Origin: Bugulina stolonifera
Taxonomy: Eukaryota > Bryozoa > Gymnolaemata > Cheilostomatida > Bugulidae
Direction of reading: 5' to 3'
Assembly (NCBI GenBank): GCA_935421135.1
Contig: OW285194.1
Coordinates: 10,439,376 to 10,503,375 of the forward strand
Length of the DNA: 64,000 nucleotides
The position numbers and the translations under genes are program-made. Below the pieces are notes generated by a model. The model saw only the letters and a list, made by a program, of their open reading frames with translations. It made no database searches and had not been told where the DNA came from. Below are positions 46,806-61,395 of the stretch, in pieces; positions within the stretch are counted from its first letter, which is position 1; each line of letters begins with the position of its first letter.

Positions 46806-49800
46806 CCATGTAGTCGGAAGAGAGATGAGGTGGAATAATGGTAGAGTAGCCTTAATAGTAGGAAGTAGAAGTGAGGCAGAGCTGCAGCACCAGCAGCAGT
46901 ATAGTGGTAGCACCTACAGTAGTATTCATCGCAGTATTAGTGCTAGTAGTTGTTGCAGGGGTGATAGCAATAAGTAACACAGCCACTGCTACCAGATTTC
47001 ACTGAATCCTTAGCTCATTAGGCCTACTCTAGCATAGAGCCATCCCACTTACATCTACATGTACATTGTACTTCTTCCGCGGCTGAAACCACTGCTTCTG
47101 GTGTCATGCAATTTGTTTGCTGTTAGTCTTTTATGTTCTCCCCTTGTCTGTTGTCAACCCTTTACATTACCGGTCCGAGATCTTTTAATCTTCTTCAGCT
47201 CTCTTTGCTTAACCTAAATTGCATGATCTGTAGACTGTTAGTTGTGCAAGTTACTGAGAATTTGCTTAGTCACTTCCTAGCTTTTGCTTTTTTTGCTTCA
47301 ATTCATCGTGTGATAAAGCTCAGTCTGGTTAGTAGGGAAATTGATAGAAGCTTTAAATATTATGTAAGAACCTGCTTTTCTAGTTGTTATTGGCCTATTC
47401 ATGTAGGAAATATATTGGAGTTAATACAGGTCCATGGTTATCTTTCAAAACATTTCATTTTTTTGGTTGCTGCTGTAATATGGTAAATGTTTACACCACT
47501 TGACCATCAGTCTAAAGATTTAGTGCATAGGAAGAATTAATACACAATGTAATAATGATATTTTTCATGTTAACATAGGCATGGACATGGATATTCTGAA
47601 TGATCTGGTTTGCTGAGGTAGACCGTCCAAGTATGCCTAATATTGGTATGTATTAAACTAGTAATTGATGAGTGAGTGGACAGTGCAGGATCTAAGCAAC
47701 TATTTTCTATTACTGAAAATAGATGTTTATTCAGGATAAGCCACATGCACTACATATACAGATACAAATGAGTTGAAAGGTTAGTTGGAGAAAGTACCTT
47801 GATACACTTAGAGACCAATCATATGATGCAAGCCAGCATTTAACAAGTACATTGTGCACATTATTCTGATGTGAAAATCAGCTAATTAATTAATTAATAT
47901 TATAGTTTTCCACAGCAAGTACAACAGCCCTTTTTTGGGACTAAATGCGCTAATAGCATCACTTTTGGTTTGGCCAGAGTAACAAGAAATAATCTATGCT
48001 CTTCAATTTGCATTGCTTTGTAGTATATGCTTAGCATCTTGTCCTAATACTGCAATTTTACAGCAATCTAAATCTTGCACTATACAATAATTTTATACCG
48101 CTACTAACATTATACTGCTTGGAAACTGTAGGTTGTTACATGGATTTTTACCCCTTATTTACATGTACATGTGCATGTAGATTAGCATTAATGTTGAGAT
48201 GGAACCCTGTACTTTCACAGGTCTAATAAGTTGATACTAATTTGTAATGTACATGTATTACATAACAGATAGCTGAAGAGGTGAATGAACTCTATGGGGA
48301 GCAGACAAATTCATAGGCCTAGAATTGGTTCAACTGCTGTAGACATAACAGCTGGAAGCACATTGTACAATGTAAGTTCAATCCCTTGCATAATTTTCAA
48401 CAATCTCACAGTTTACCCAGCTATGGTAACTTTTTCACTTTTGACAGCATTTTATGAAGGTTTAAGGAGTGTCGCTAATCTCCCATAGAGATGCTATTTG
48501 AACAACTTTATGGAAAAATGTTGCTGCAGCAAAAGACAAGTGAAATGTTCTGTATTTTAGATATATGAAAAGGGAATTCGCTCTGCTCAAGAGAACCGCC
48601 ACCAGTGATGAAAAAGATGCGGAGGCCATGGGTGAAAGAAATCCAAAACTATGTAATTGTACATTGACTTGGTTATCAAAGCTTTTAACTGGTATTACAA
48701 GACAGTGCCTTAAAACTGTTTTAATAAACTGTATAATGTGGTGACCGGCTGCCCTTGACACTGAGGCCGCCCTTGACACTGAGGCCGCCTTTGACACTAA
48801 CACCTTTGACACTAACGCCTTTGACACTAACGCTGCCCTTGACACTGACCACAGTAGGACCTACCAGACAGCTCTATGTTAATCTGTGTCTGTGACAGGA
48901 CACTAAGCAGGCCAGGCCAAGTGGTTAGATGGCTATCATCCATATTAATCTATTATGTAATTGTTATGCAATAATCACCCATTATCTTATCTGTGATATT
49001 TATATTATTATACTTACTTGTGTATTCTCGTCTCAGCACTACAGAGTATAGAAAAGGACAATTTCATTGTACAGAGGAATCATTGTTATACCTATATAGT
49101 GTTTTTCACACAATACACTATTCTACTTAAACTACTAAATACCACTGAATAGTTGATCTGGGAGCACATAGGATAGCAGCAAACCCAGTACCTACTTAGG
49201 GTGGCTTGAACCAATAAGAAGTTATCATCTCTCTACTCTTACAAGTTAGCAGTGGCTGGCCTGTGGCGCACAGCCATTACAATAATGTATTATTATTTCA
49301 CTTTATGATAATTACATCACCCAATGATGCAATGTTTCCCAACTACAGGTTATAGGGTGCCCAACACTACAACATAAACTAATGCAACAGTATCACTAAA
49401 ATGCACAATAATTAACATTGCCAAACAGAGTGAATTTTGCTCTTGAACGTAGGCACAATCTCATTTGCTAGCTGTCCATTGTTAGTAGGAAATAGCAGTT
49501 CATGTAGTTAGACCTTGGTGTATTAGTAGTTGTCCTCTCTTCACACACTGACCATCAGCAGTGCAGAAAACACCCAGCCTCACATGTGCATTGTCTACTG
49601 GGCACTCATTAGCTATTTATTGTAATTATAAATTAGCCTTTCTCAACCAGTTATGTTCAACTTCTACCAGCAAAACACAAATGGTGAGAGAGGACAACTT
49701 GTATTTACAACAATTCTCTGATGAATGAACAAAATCTAGGAGTATCAACTTGATATACATGTTGCAATTCTAACTAAATTTGTAATCTAAATAATAATTA

Positions 49801-51613
49801 TTCTTCAGGAGCATGGGCCTTCATTCAATTATGATCATAGAGAGAAGTTATCCTCTCACTTTCCATCTGTCTCCTACTGGTAGAAATGAAACAAAATAGA
49901 TTGAGAGAGGACGACTTCCAACTGCAATCAATAGTTTTGTGCCTATGAATTGTATTTCTCCAAAATACATTCAATATTAATAAAGAATCTTCCTGAGAAA
50001 AGGTTAAGTTATGATTTAATATGTTTATGTGTAGCCTATTCACAATTCACTGTATTATAAATTATATTCTATAAGTCTGTGTGCATCTAGTATGTACATG
50101 TAGGATGAAGCTCACTGTCTGTATTCTTCAACCAAAACAAGAGCAGCAACATCACAGCAAAACAGGTTAAAATGACAGCTCAAGAACTCTCTGTTTAGGT
50201 TTTGGGGCACCACTGTTCATGGTGGGTTTAATGGGCAGTGACTGAAGAGCAGTAGTGAAAATGTGGTGAAATCATACACCACCATTAATAGATGAGAAAC
50301 AGCTAAGCATGTGATACATGTACATTGTACATCTACCATGTATATGAAATGACACAGACTTATTCTGTCCCATCCTTACATTGCACTTGCATGTATTGAG
50401 AAGATTAGGATTATGTGTGTGCATGTAGACAGGTGTACCATTATACATGTCATATGGAAGTTAATAATATTAAATATTTTAGCTTCTCAAATTGAAGTGT
50501 ATTGCAATACCTGCTTGAAAGGGCTGCAGTTGCAGTAGCACATTTACCTACGTGGTACTATTAGTTAGAGTAGGCTAAGGCATGAAAGTACATGTCATTC
50601 CTTTCTCTTGCACTACCTGTTGCCTTGCTTGCAAATAATTGAGAACGAGGAAGTACTAACAGCAGTTGGTCTATCAATATTATTGCATGTAGTTCAACAG
50701 AGGTGGCCAGGGCTGATCCCTGCTCCTCTTTGATATACAGTATATCTACAATTTATTAGCCACAGGGGCCCTTGTGACATGTGTTCTGCACTTTTTCTCT
50801 CTGCCTTAGAGATCTTTGTTGTTGTTGAGACAATGAGTTGAAGAATTACATACCTACATGTTGGATTATAATACTCTTATACATTAAATAACAACACCAG
50901 ACCTCTCAAAATGTTTTACACAATATGCAATGTACTGTACATGTACATGTACATGTACATCACATATTGTTCATAATAAGAGTCATGTACTAGCAGTGTA
51001 CATGCATAATATAAAACATACTGTGTACAATTATCTAACAATCTAACAGACTATCTAAACTTATGTTCCCTGCAGAACCAAAGCAATTAGGGTAGTTAGA
51101 ATAGACAGACAGAGCCGAATCTATCACACAGATCATAACCATGTAAATGTGAGAGACATACGTACATTGTATATCGGACATAATAATTATTCTAGTGAGA
51201 CCAGCAGCAGTAGGTCATACATAAACAAAAGATTTAAGGTTCTCTCAGTGTTTATTTTAGCATATTGTATAGCTTCAGGTTGTGTACTACCCATGAACGC
51301 AATTTTTAGTACATTCTTCCAGCAGACAACGACTAAAGTAAGCCTAATCTACCAAGAATACCTACATGTACATGTTGATCGATTCATTAAAACAACAGAA
51401 AAATAAAATTATAGATGTCACATGCATGTAAAGAGAATACAACTTCAGTTCAGAATATACAAATGTACATGTGCATGTATCTTGCTAGCAGCTCTAAGAG
51501 GAACACCATGGATGCATGAACGCAATACCATACATGTACATGTATATTATGTAAGTTACAAAAATGTGGTAGGAAATGCACTGTTTTTGTAGCAACTGTG
51601 TTTACTCACCTGT
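46806..51613. other. Gene-poor interval
   Basis: No exon with good splice signals and a recognisable product was found. It contains a short tandem array (48747-48851) and TACATG runs near 50938-50961. A frame of 117 codons at 47133-47486 is hydrophobic, unsupported and probably chance. Confidence 0.4.
48747..48851. repeat. Short tandem array, (C)TTTGACACTAACGC units
   Basis: Seven or so copies of 15-18 bp units alternating cttgacactgaggccgcc and ctttgacactaacgc. Reading frames such as SKALVSK result from the period. Confidence 0.8.
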
Positions 51614-51744
51614 GTAAAAGAGAGGGCAACCATTAGTGTAGATGGGACATACTGAAAACCAGCATCTAATATTATACTTGCTTTCTGTAGGAGGCTTTCA
51701 ATTATTTCATGTATATATTTAGTAGTTGTCCTCCCTCCTCCACA
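51614..51744 (-). CDS. Candidate isolated exon, unknown protein
   Basis: Bounded by a TTGTTCAG acceptor and a CAG/GTGAGT donor, open in one frame for 43 codons (TKYIHEIIESLLQKASIILD, then LMVALSFTQ). It could belong to an unseen minus-strand gene, but no partner exons were found. It may also be noncoding. Confidence 0.25.
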
Positions 51745-52237
51745 GCTGAACAATTGCAGTATACATACACGTAGCTGCTGACACGTGCATTGTAAATGAT
51801 ATTCGTACTAATAGTAGTTGGAGCACTTTTGTACTTGGTCAAATATGCATGTTAAATCCACATAATTTAACACTTGGATGTTTTATTCCCTGCATAACAT
51901 TTGAGAGAGGGGAGACAACCCAGAAACATTGTGAAAAATAGCACATGCATTAGCCCAGAAGCCTATAGCATTGACACTTGTATCATAGTACTGCTGTGTC
52001 ATGATATTTAACAACATTATCAACTATGGCTTGGCTTCTGGAGTCTTGTTATGCTCCTACTGTAGAATGAACTTGGTAGAAATACTTTACTTACATGTAC
52101 ATCCAGAAAGACTGATTCTAGAAGCAATTCAAATTTAAATTGGTTATGAACTCATGATCATGACTTGTGAAGAAGTCACTAGTGGTTTGGGCTAGGATTG
52201 GCATTGTTTGTACACCAGAGTAGCGTGAAAAAATAAA

Positions 52238-55200
52238 CTCTGCTATCCTTAAAGATTTTCTTGCATGGCAGAACCATGAAACCCTTACAAATAAACTAAA
52301 ACAAAGTCTTATTAGCATCTGTTAACGTTTATGTAAGCCATAGTGCAGGAAAAGTGTCCATCACCAGTAATTTGAAAAGTTGCGTATTAGCCGCCATAAT
52401 CGGCAAAATAAAACATCTTTCCTTCTTCTCCGCACAATATGACGCAGTGGAGTTCCAACGCACAATGTGTGGTGACATTGCGTGGTTCATAGTAAAGCCG
52501 ATTACTAGCGATCAAAAATTGGCTTTTTTCAATCCAGTTTCATCTCCAAGAACATATAGCTATAGGGCCATTTCACTTGCCAGCCTCAAGATGGAATACT
52601 TAATCTGTAATATTTGAAGGCTATAGCCTGGGAGCTCAAGTATGATTGAAGTAAAATCCAATTCAAGCACCCCAAGTTTCAGTATTCCAACTTGCTAAAA
52701 GTTAAAAGGCTCTAGCGCTAAGGATAGTGTCCAGGACAAACCTGTTTACCGTTCTAATAATTATACCTGCAAATACTTTCCTCCCTGCGTTGATTGGTTC
52801 ACTGTGAATGCGGCTCCTTAATTGGTCAATGCCTGGTATAATCTTACCTCAACTACCAATCCCTATGGGTAAGGCTATGGGTAAGGCGCTATGGGTAAGG
52901 CGCAGTGAAATGGTTCATGAATAGACATTCACTAGACTTGATCGTATTCCGACTTTTTTCAATCTTACTAACTAAGCTTTTGGTAAAGAAATTAGATCAT
53001 CCTGTCAATAGCTTAGCATTATTACAGTAACAGCTTGCTGGGAAAAAAAAGATGCACTGCAGCACATTGCTCCAAACGTTCACAAACTGAGTCTTAGGTG
53101 TACATGTTTATGCTAGCTTTTCAGAATTGAATAATCTACAGCATAGAGTGTGGTGCTGGGTTAATGGTAACTCTGATTGGTGAACATGTGTCTGGGAGCT
53201 CATTGTTTTTGAAATAAGTGAACATGTGAGTTCTCTGACATGTTTTAACTTATTGGAATACACTCGTAAGAACCTACAGAGGAAAGATTATGCATGTATT
53301 AGAGGCTGGTACATTGTTTGACAGCAAGGGGCAGCCAGAGTGACTATACATGTATATGCATGCACACCAACTACTTCCTACATGCATAGGTGGTGCTCCA
53401 TAGGTGGTTACTCCTTGGCTGGTGTAAAGTACCAAGTTCTACATTGAGAGGAGCAAGTATTTTTTCACATTGGGACTTAGAAGTAAGTACAAGTTAGTAG
53501 AGCATAAGTGCAAATAACCATGTACAATAGCACTACAAATATTAGTATAGATACAACTACTAGGAGTACAAGTACAGCTGTAGTAGCAAATCACAACTAT
53601 AAATGCTACAAAAATGTATGTCATGTTCAATAATATCAGCTGTTTAGGCAAAAGTTATATAAATTGCTGTCTGACTAGAACAGTTAAAGAATATGATGTC
53701 CCTTTCTGTCTCCATGTTAAAACTCCGACTTTTAAAAACTACTACAGAACATGTTTGCTGATAGAAAAAACTTCATCTGTAATGTCCTTATTGTAGCTTA
53801 GTTGCAGCAACCAACTAAAAGTGTGGTTAGTTTAAGTTGAGCCCTATCACTCACTGGCGTGTGCTTAGTATATATTAATTGTTATGCTAACCAAACACTA
53901 GCCCCTGCAGCCAAGCTACAATGTAAACATCAGACTAGTCTTGTTCATCATAGCAGAAACTACCTAAATTATATTAGGAAAAACAAACTTTCTCATTGTC
54001 AGTGGGAAAAACCTTTCTTGGATGTACATGTAGCTTGCTAAAGAAAATGGTAATTGCTTTCTTTCTATTTCTGTTAGGTGTCTGGCCAGCCATCTCCTCA
54101 CTTGGTAGTGTGTCGCTTATTAATGGTGTACATACCTGAGAAATAATTAACTAAAATATGTTACAGGTGCAACATGTACATATTATTATATGCAGGTAAT
54201 AAAAGGTCATGTTATTTCCATTGGATAGCTCTCTCAACAGACATTTTATGAGACTAATCATTACAGTCGACTACATGTACAATAAGTACCAATCTCAAGC
54301 CATCAATACGGATATGGAATTAAGATAAGGCATTAAGAACCTAGGTATCTGTGCTCAGAAAATGGTAGACAGCTCAGCCAAGTACAGAGGTACAGATTGT
54401 ACGTACCACATCAGGAGGTACTTCAGCCAAAGTTTCAGTACAGTAGGGTGATCGTGATGCACTCGCACTGGTTGGTATCATTCAACTTAGATCAAAATAG
54501 AGAGTATGACAGCTGGTGCCTTCTGGTGGATTGGGCATATCTTGTTTTGCTGCAGGTTCACCAGGTATCTGCAGGCTCTATACTATGACCTGTTTCGGAG
54601 AAAGTCATATATAACTATAAATTTATAGATGTACATGTATGACCATACATGATACTTGGTTACAATAACTTACCATAATTACATGTATCATTGTCATGAA
54701 GTAAATAATATATTATGATAAAATAATAATTATCATTGTTTTGTAGCAGTCTGAAATTAAATAAAAGTCAAGTGAATTATAGATGTGTGGGACTAAATTT
54801 TATACTGAATTTAATGAATGGTTACTTGTAAAGTCATAAACTGTAGATACAACCAAATTATATAGGCCAATATATAACTAATATTAATATGTTACTATGA
54901 TGTGCATTAACATTATTCCTGTATGAATAAAATATAGAAATAACTAGTCTATAAGACTATAATTAATAACAAAAATTATCTAATATTGATATTGTATTGA
55001 CTTGATGACAACAAATAATATTATTTGCCATTTTCTATTTTATAACAACATTTTAACTAAATGAAACTAAAACTAAACTAAGGTAACTATAGAAAAATCA
55101 TTATTCATGATCATCTCATGGTATTATTATCAAATTATATTTTAAAAATATTTTATATCATTTAGTTTACTTTATCAATTATATTTATTATTATTATAAT

Positions 55201-55858
55201 TATTGATTTATTATAAATAGTAAATACTCAACAACATTGAACATATGAAATATAGTTTGATCAGTTGTTGTACCTGTAAGGTTGTATATTTGAATCCATG
55301 TTATCATCTCAGCTACACAGTGTTGATATTAATCTATACAGTTAAAAATGCTGAGCTACAATGTACGTGTGAATGTTAGGCAAATTTTACAATAGCTGAC
55401 TGCGCTTTGGATGTATCTTATGTAGCCCTATTATATGGCATTTTTATCTATCGTTATTACTATTCACAAGAGAGCTTTACTACAATAATATTACGATTGC
55501 TTTAGGATTATGCATAGCTTATGAGAAAAGACTTATTTCTTTAGCTTAGCTCATTGCAATTGAGGGCTATACGCTGCACCCACTAAGATAATAGGTTCGA
55601 CAGGCTATTCTAAAATGACCGCTGTGGAGTCGCTACATTTTTCATTCAGCACTTCACTACGTCATGAATTGCCGAAGAAGAAAGCAATTGTTTTTTTCCA
55701 TCCATTATGGCTGCCAATGTATTACATTTACATATAATATTTTAAATGTTATTTTCCTGCACTATGGCTTACATAAATGTTAACAGATGCTAATAAGACT
55801 TTGTTTTAGTTTATTTGTAAGGGTTTCATGGTTCTGCCATGCAAGAAAATCTTTAATG
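52238..55858. repeat. Inverted repeat pair 3.3 kb apart
   Basis: 52238-52343 (caaagtcttattagcatctg and neighbours) returns as its complement at 55750-55858 with high identity. More diverged similarity continues inward on both sides (to about 52480 and 55640: the gccataat, cttcttc and atgacg blocks). The interval between has no recognised gene. Either a large inverted-repeat element or two divergent copies of one 5' region. Confidence 0.65.
53000..55600. other. Gene-poor interval within the inverted pair
   Basis: AT-rich; several short frames (up to about 85 codons) without splice support. Nothing recognisable. Confidence 0.35.
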
Positions 55859-56328
55859 CTCTTTCACAGAAGGCAACTGTTTTGTACATATTTTCGACAC
55901 CTGCCTAGTAGTTCCAGCTGTAGTATAAGTCTAACATACATGTACATGTAAATAAACAGAGAAACATAATTTGCATTGAATACTTGTTTTATTACAACCT
56001 GTTTATTACAATAATTACATAGATATAATTGAATTATTATACTTCTTTCCTTTTCCCTTCCTCTGTAATCTCGTCTTATTCTGCAAATGAAAATCAGAAT
56101 TTTATTACTGCAATTTTCAGAAGAAAATCACAGCTTTGTAGAGGCTATATTGATGAATGTTGGTGCAACATTGGCAGAATGACTACTGCTTACCAGCAGA
56201 ACCCTTTTACTGACACTAAATAATACTAACTAATTACATGACTAATTCTACCAGCTTCTTATTGATTGCAACTACATGGGTTGAGGATCAAACAGGTGAC
56301 TGACAGGTGACTGGGCCCTCAAGTTAGA

Positions 56329-56578
56329 GGCCAGGTACATAGCGGTCAGGTACATAGCGGCCAGGTACATAGCGGCCAGGTACATAGCGGCCAGGTACAT
56401 AGCGGCCAGGTACATAGCGGCCAGGTACATAGCGGTCGTCAGGTACATAGCGGCCAGGTACATAGCGGCCAGGTACATAGCGGTCGTCAGGTACATAGTG
56501 GTCGTCAGGTACATAGCGGCCAGGTACATTGCCAGGTACATAGCGGCCAGGTACATTGCCAGGTACATTGCCAGGTAC
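56329..56578. repeat. 15-bp tandem array, GGTACATAGCGGCCA
   Basis: About 16 copies of a 15-bp unit, with 18-bp variants (…gcggtcgtca). The frame MYLAAMYLA on the minus strand is the repeat read in codons. It lies just 3' of the candidate exons at 56690-57550. Confidence 0.9.
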
Positions 56579-56689
56579 TAGCGATATTACATGTACATAT
56601 AATATGGCTGTGTGTTCACATGCATTTCAGTTTGTAAAACTGCATGAAATGTGGTTGAATACGACATTAATGCAGCACAAATGCAGGCA

Positions 56690-57550
56690 TCAGTCGCTGA
56701 AATTTTCAGATTGGCTGGCCAAGACTCTGAATAACAATAAAACACAATAAATGATTACTAAGCCAGGGACTTGCACATGCATGTACCAAACATACATGTA
56801 CATTTATTAAAATTTGAATTGAATACCACTGATTTAGAACCTACATTGTACAAATATATCATTTATTTTAATTGTGACATACAGTACCTGTAGTTGAATC
56901 CATTAGTAGGAAAGGGAGCATAGGAGTGAAGTGTCTTTCTTCTTCGTAAGCCCATCATTACTGAAACATAAAACAACAAAAGGTTGATCATCATTACTTA
57001 TGCAGACAGTTCACCTGGCCACTAGGATTAATTGTAGAAACAGTAGAAATAAAATTATACAATAGGGCTAGTGCTACCCTCTATCATTACATTAATTAAC
57101 CCATGCCAATATCTTATAATAAAACTAGGGGTTCTATCAAAATATCTATTTTTAAACTCTGCGGCATCATGGAGCATGGTATCTCATAATTTTGTAGAAA
57201 GATACAATATTAATGACTGAACTGACATAAATACTCGATCAGAAATATGTTACACGGGACTGCTTGATTGTTAGAGACTATTTGTACGTGTCAACAGAGA
57301 TCTATATTATTGTGAATACATGAGAAAGGCAATCATCTAAGTATGTGTATAAGCTAAGTTGCAACTGTGAGAGGTTGTTGTGCAAACAAGGTGTAGTTGA
57401 CCTGCAATCTAAACTAATTTTGTGCACCCATAACTATGACAAGAATGGTAAACCAACCGGCTACCATGTTTCTATTAAGTTCATTAGCCAAATTTTCACT
57501 TACTAACAAACAACCCTGCGAAGAGCATGATAGACATAGTTAGCTTTTCT
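56690..57550 (-). CDS. Candidate C-terminal exons of a single-pass membrane protein
   Basis: Three exons in phase: 57505-57550 (acceptor CTTTAG, donor GTAAGT), 56888-56960 (acceptor TTTCAG, donor GTACTG) and 56690-56726 (acceptor TTCAG, TGA stop). Joined, they give a hydrophobic run (MSIMLFAGLFVIMMGL) followed at once by RRRKTLHSYAPFPTNG and an end NYRVLASQSENFSD: a membrane helix with a basic stop-transfer and short cytoplasmic tail. No upstream exons identified. They could be the 3' end of gene C, which lies upstream on the same strand, but they do not resemble gene A's tail. Unproven. Confidence 0.4.
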
Positions 57551-57599
57551 CTAAAGTCATTAGAAGATCTCCCATGTATCTAAATAGAATCAGAGTAGT

Positions 57600-58607
57600 C
57601 TCTCCCCCACATTCTTGTGTTACCTAGAAATACATATTATACAAAGACATGTTTACTATGATAGCAGGTTTGACTATTTGATACAATGTACAGCGTGAAA
57701 AAGTTGAGAAAATCGGATACAATTTGTGCGAATTGACATTATTAGTAAGGGTGGGTAACTCTCACTGCAAACATTATCATGGAAATTTTAACCATTTTTG
57801 ACTACTTTTCGTGCAGTTTAGCATGAGATAGTTACTCCACTAACAGTTTAGATATGATTATAAAGCTATGACAGCCATGGTGCTAAATAGTGGGTTTGCA
57901 AAGAAGGTCAACTTTAACAGTCAACTTAATAATCTTAATTTAATTGAGACTGTACACCCCATGACATTGAAAAATCCACTGAAATCAATTAAAGTTAATT
58001 CGGAACTGGGAAAGAGGTCTATTTATTTTACTGCCGCTAATCTATTTGGTGAGCATGCGTGGGACCTACGAGGCCTCCGCGGTGGGGTCTATGCGGGACA
58101 CCTGGCTGCACATCTCTGGGAGCTTGATGCATAGTGGGTGGGCGCAGCGTGTGTCCCTGGTTGCATGTGTCAGCCTTCTGTGGCTGGCGAACCTCTGGAA
58201 TGGGGCTGTCACAACTCTAGTTTCAAACTATCTGATTAGCCCCATGTTCTATTACCTCATTTTAATATCACTACTATTTGAATAATGATGACATAAGCTA
58301 ATATAAATAAATGAAAAAAAACATGACTCTGTCAGAAGTGCCATGATGTTCAATCACAACCCAAATTAGTTTGACAGCATGCATGTTCTTTACAAATATA
58401 TACTACTAGGTGTAAATTTATACACTTTGTAATACATGTTGGTTAGGGCATTGCATGGGTGAAATGCAGGTCAAGTAGGCCTATCCTGTCTGTTTACCTT
58501 AAACAATTTTAGTCATATGTGACACATTTAGCCTACTATTATAGGTTTAATCTAGTTTTGACCAACCAGGCAGGCATCCTAAGTACAATAATACACTAGG
58601 GAATTTT
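57600..58607. other. Interval before the duplicated segment
   Basis: No convincing exon. A GC-richer patch at 58046-58200 is open on both strands but gives nothing familiar. 58608 is the abrupt left edge of the duplication. Confidence 0.4.
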
Positions 58608-59181
58608 TGTAGTAAAGTATTAGTGCGATTGATTACAAATATGATGATTGGTTTTAGGCATGGAACCCTGCTGCTCTAATAGCGCAATAGGTAGAGTGCT
58701 CGACTGTCCATCTGATGGCCGTTCGAATCCCGCTACAAGAATAATATTTTTCTTCTGTTGTCTACCATAAGATTAGCTATACAATACTAAGATAGGATTA
58801 CTGCAAGTGCAATTCTATATTCAACTATAAGACAATAAAAAAGGGGTAAATATACTACTTATGAGCCAGAAGATCGGTTTAAAATTGAAATTTTGCCTTA
58901 CCTGTACCTTACCTCATTTTACCACAACCCTGTACCTTTGTGGTCGTTAAATTAAAATCTATTTCTAGTGGGGTTCGTTAAATCAAAATCGCATTGTGTC
59001 CTTCTTAAGCCCATTCTTACCAAAATTGTTATCTTTTATACGCGTTTTATATACCCAGTGTACAGCATATACAAAATATATTTCATACATTTTACATGTA
59101 CATGTACATTGTATATATGTAGCCTATACATGTATAATGTATACACACGTGTACCTAGATTAAACCCAATGGCACTCTTAC

Positions 59182-61360
59182 AATAGCTGTAAATTGTTTA
59201 CACCGATTCGGAATTGTAGCTTGCATGACACGAATCAGAGTCTCATCTGCCGTTGTGTCACTCACAGCATAGAAAATCCCTCCGGTGTCTTGGGTGGCCT
59301 TTATCAACGCACTACCCATTGCTAGGCTTCATAAAATAAAAGATGGATAAACTATTGGTTTAACTTTGCTTGAAGCACGTACATTGTGCTGTTAATTAAA
59401 GTCATCACAAATCATATCATTTCATTTGCCTTGTTATCAGAAGTGAGTTAAGTAATCTACAGAACTACCACATGAGATACTTCTTCCTGTGTAGCCAGAA
59501 TGATGATCATGTAAGATAGAGTATGTGAATGATGAATGATACCTGTTTTTATATACATGTTCTCCCAATAACAGCTGTTGAGGTAAGAGAAGAATTATCT
59601 AACGAAAGAGGATGCTTAAATTGGAAATACCAGGAAGAAGGTGCAGGGGTAGACTGAGAAGAAGGTATAATAGATGTGAAAAAAGAAGACATGAAAGCAA
59701 CAGGAGCGACCATGGAAATGGCAGAAGACAGAAGTGAATGGAGGAGTAGGACCTACTGTGGCCGAAAGATGATGAGATGATGATGAACAGCTGTTCTGTA
59801 GAACTTTAGAGGCAGCTGACCCACCTATCACTCTATGGCTACACTGCTCGTATAACTGTAAGATATTATGCTTGGTGTCTTAAGTCAGAATATTGTGTAA
59901 AATATATGCAAATGAAATATGTAGTAGCTACCTGAACAATATTGCGTCTACTCTAATACCAGTTTTTGCCAAATCAGGAATTACAGCTGCGACAAATGGA
60001 GCTGTGATTTCTATTCCATCAGTTAGAATCAATATCCGTGAATTGGATGCTCTTTCTCCTGAATGTGCTTTGAGAATCTGCATTGACAAATAATTATAAT
60101 TATCTTCTTATACATGTACATGTAAATGAACGGTATTTGTCAAAGAATTGTAAGACGTAGCAGGTGATAAACGAGAACAATGACACTTCTTACTTGACCA
60201 CATGTGTTTAATGCGTTTCCTATTGCACTGCGCCCACCAGCTGTACCCGGTACTACAGCTAGTAAGGAATATTTATCCGTTTGAGTTCACAGCTCCGTCA
60301 TGTTGGCCAATATTGTGGAAACGTGATTGAAAGCTATAATTCCAACAGCTGTTCCAGATTTTAGAAATGTTGTAATATATCTTTTCACTGCCGATTCCAC
60401 TTTGCCTATTCTGTTGTAGTTCTACAAAATAAGTTTCAACATAAATATTTGTGCTAGCCAGGGACGGATATAGGAAAAATTCCAACACCAGTCTATTTTC
60501 AAGAAGTCATGGATTTCACGCATCTGGGTGAGTTAATACAAGGTAAGTGAGGAACATGAACATGTATAGGTGCAGTCTACACATATAACATGACTATTAC
60601 AACACTATTCAACAACTGTCGTACTGCCTGAGCAAGTAAATAGAAAATGAATTGAAGCCTGGACATGCATAGTATTGATAGTTTACAGAGCACAGCTAGT
60701 ATTGCATGCTTGATTGAACACACGCCTAGGATGGTGGCATGGGTGCCTATAGCCGCCCTGTTGCTAGCATAAAGATGATTGTTGAAGTTTATTTTCTACA
60801 AATAATAATAAAACAAATAAAACTTAACCACATTATTTGCTTAAATATAATTATTATATAGATAGATATGTGTTTTAGTATGATAACTGCTATAAAAATG
60901 CATCAGAGAAACACAGTTAAGTGGTATTGGCAGCATAAACATGTTTCTTACAAAGCAAGCTCCTGAAATCAAGTCAAACCTTACCAGCATACTACCAGAA
61001 ATATCGAGTGCTAGACACACCACATCTTGCTCACAGCTGACCTCTCCGCTTGTCACATTGAGAGTGACAGTAGCACCTTGTGTAGATTGTGTTGTGCTTT
61101 TGCTAGCATCTGCTGATTCACTGTACCTTTGTGTGCTAGCAAACTTGGGTGTTGGTGGCAATGTACCGGCTCGTACCTGATTGTGATCTACCGCTACAAT
61201 ATTGTTAATGTTCTAATACACTTTAATTGAATCTGAATACATATTGTTATATTTCAAAGATTTCACATATATATTTTGGCTTGATCTGAGGAGTAATATA
61301 AGGTTCCTTTACATTCATCAGTGTTTGTGATGTCATTGGCTCTACATGTACATGTACATG

Positions 61361-61395
<35 letters not shown>

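Noticed and set aside
46254..46838. Long poly-Val/Ala/Ser/Leu reading frames
   Set aside because: They arise from the AGT trinucleotide repeat in every frame and on both strands; no start context, splice sites or conserved domain.
47133..47486. 117-codon plus-strand frame
   Set aside because: Hydrophobic but without splice context, homology or repeats; probably chance in AT-rich DNA.
56272..56568. MYLAAMYLA-repeat frame on the minus strand
   Set aside because: A product of the 15-bp tandem array, not a protein.
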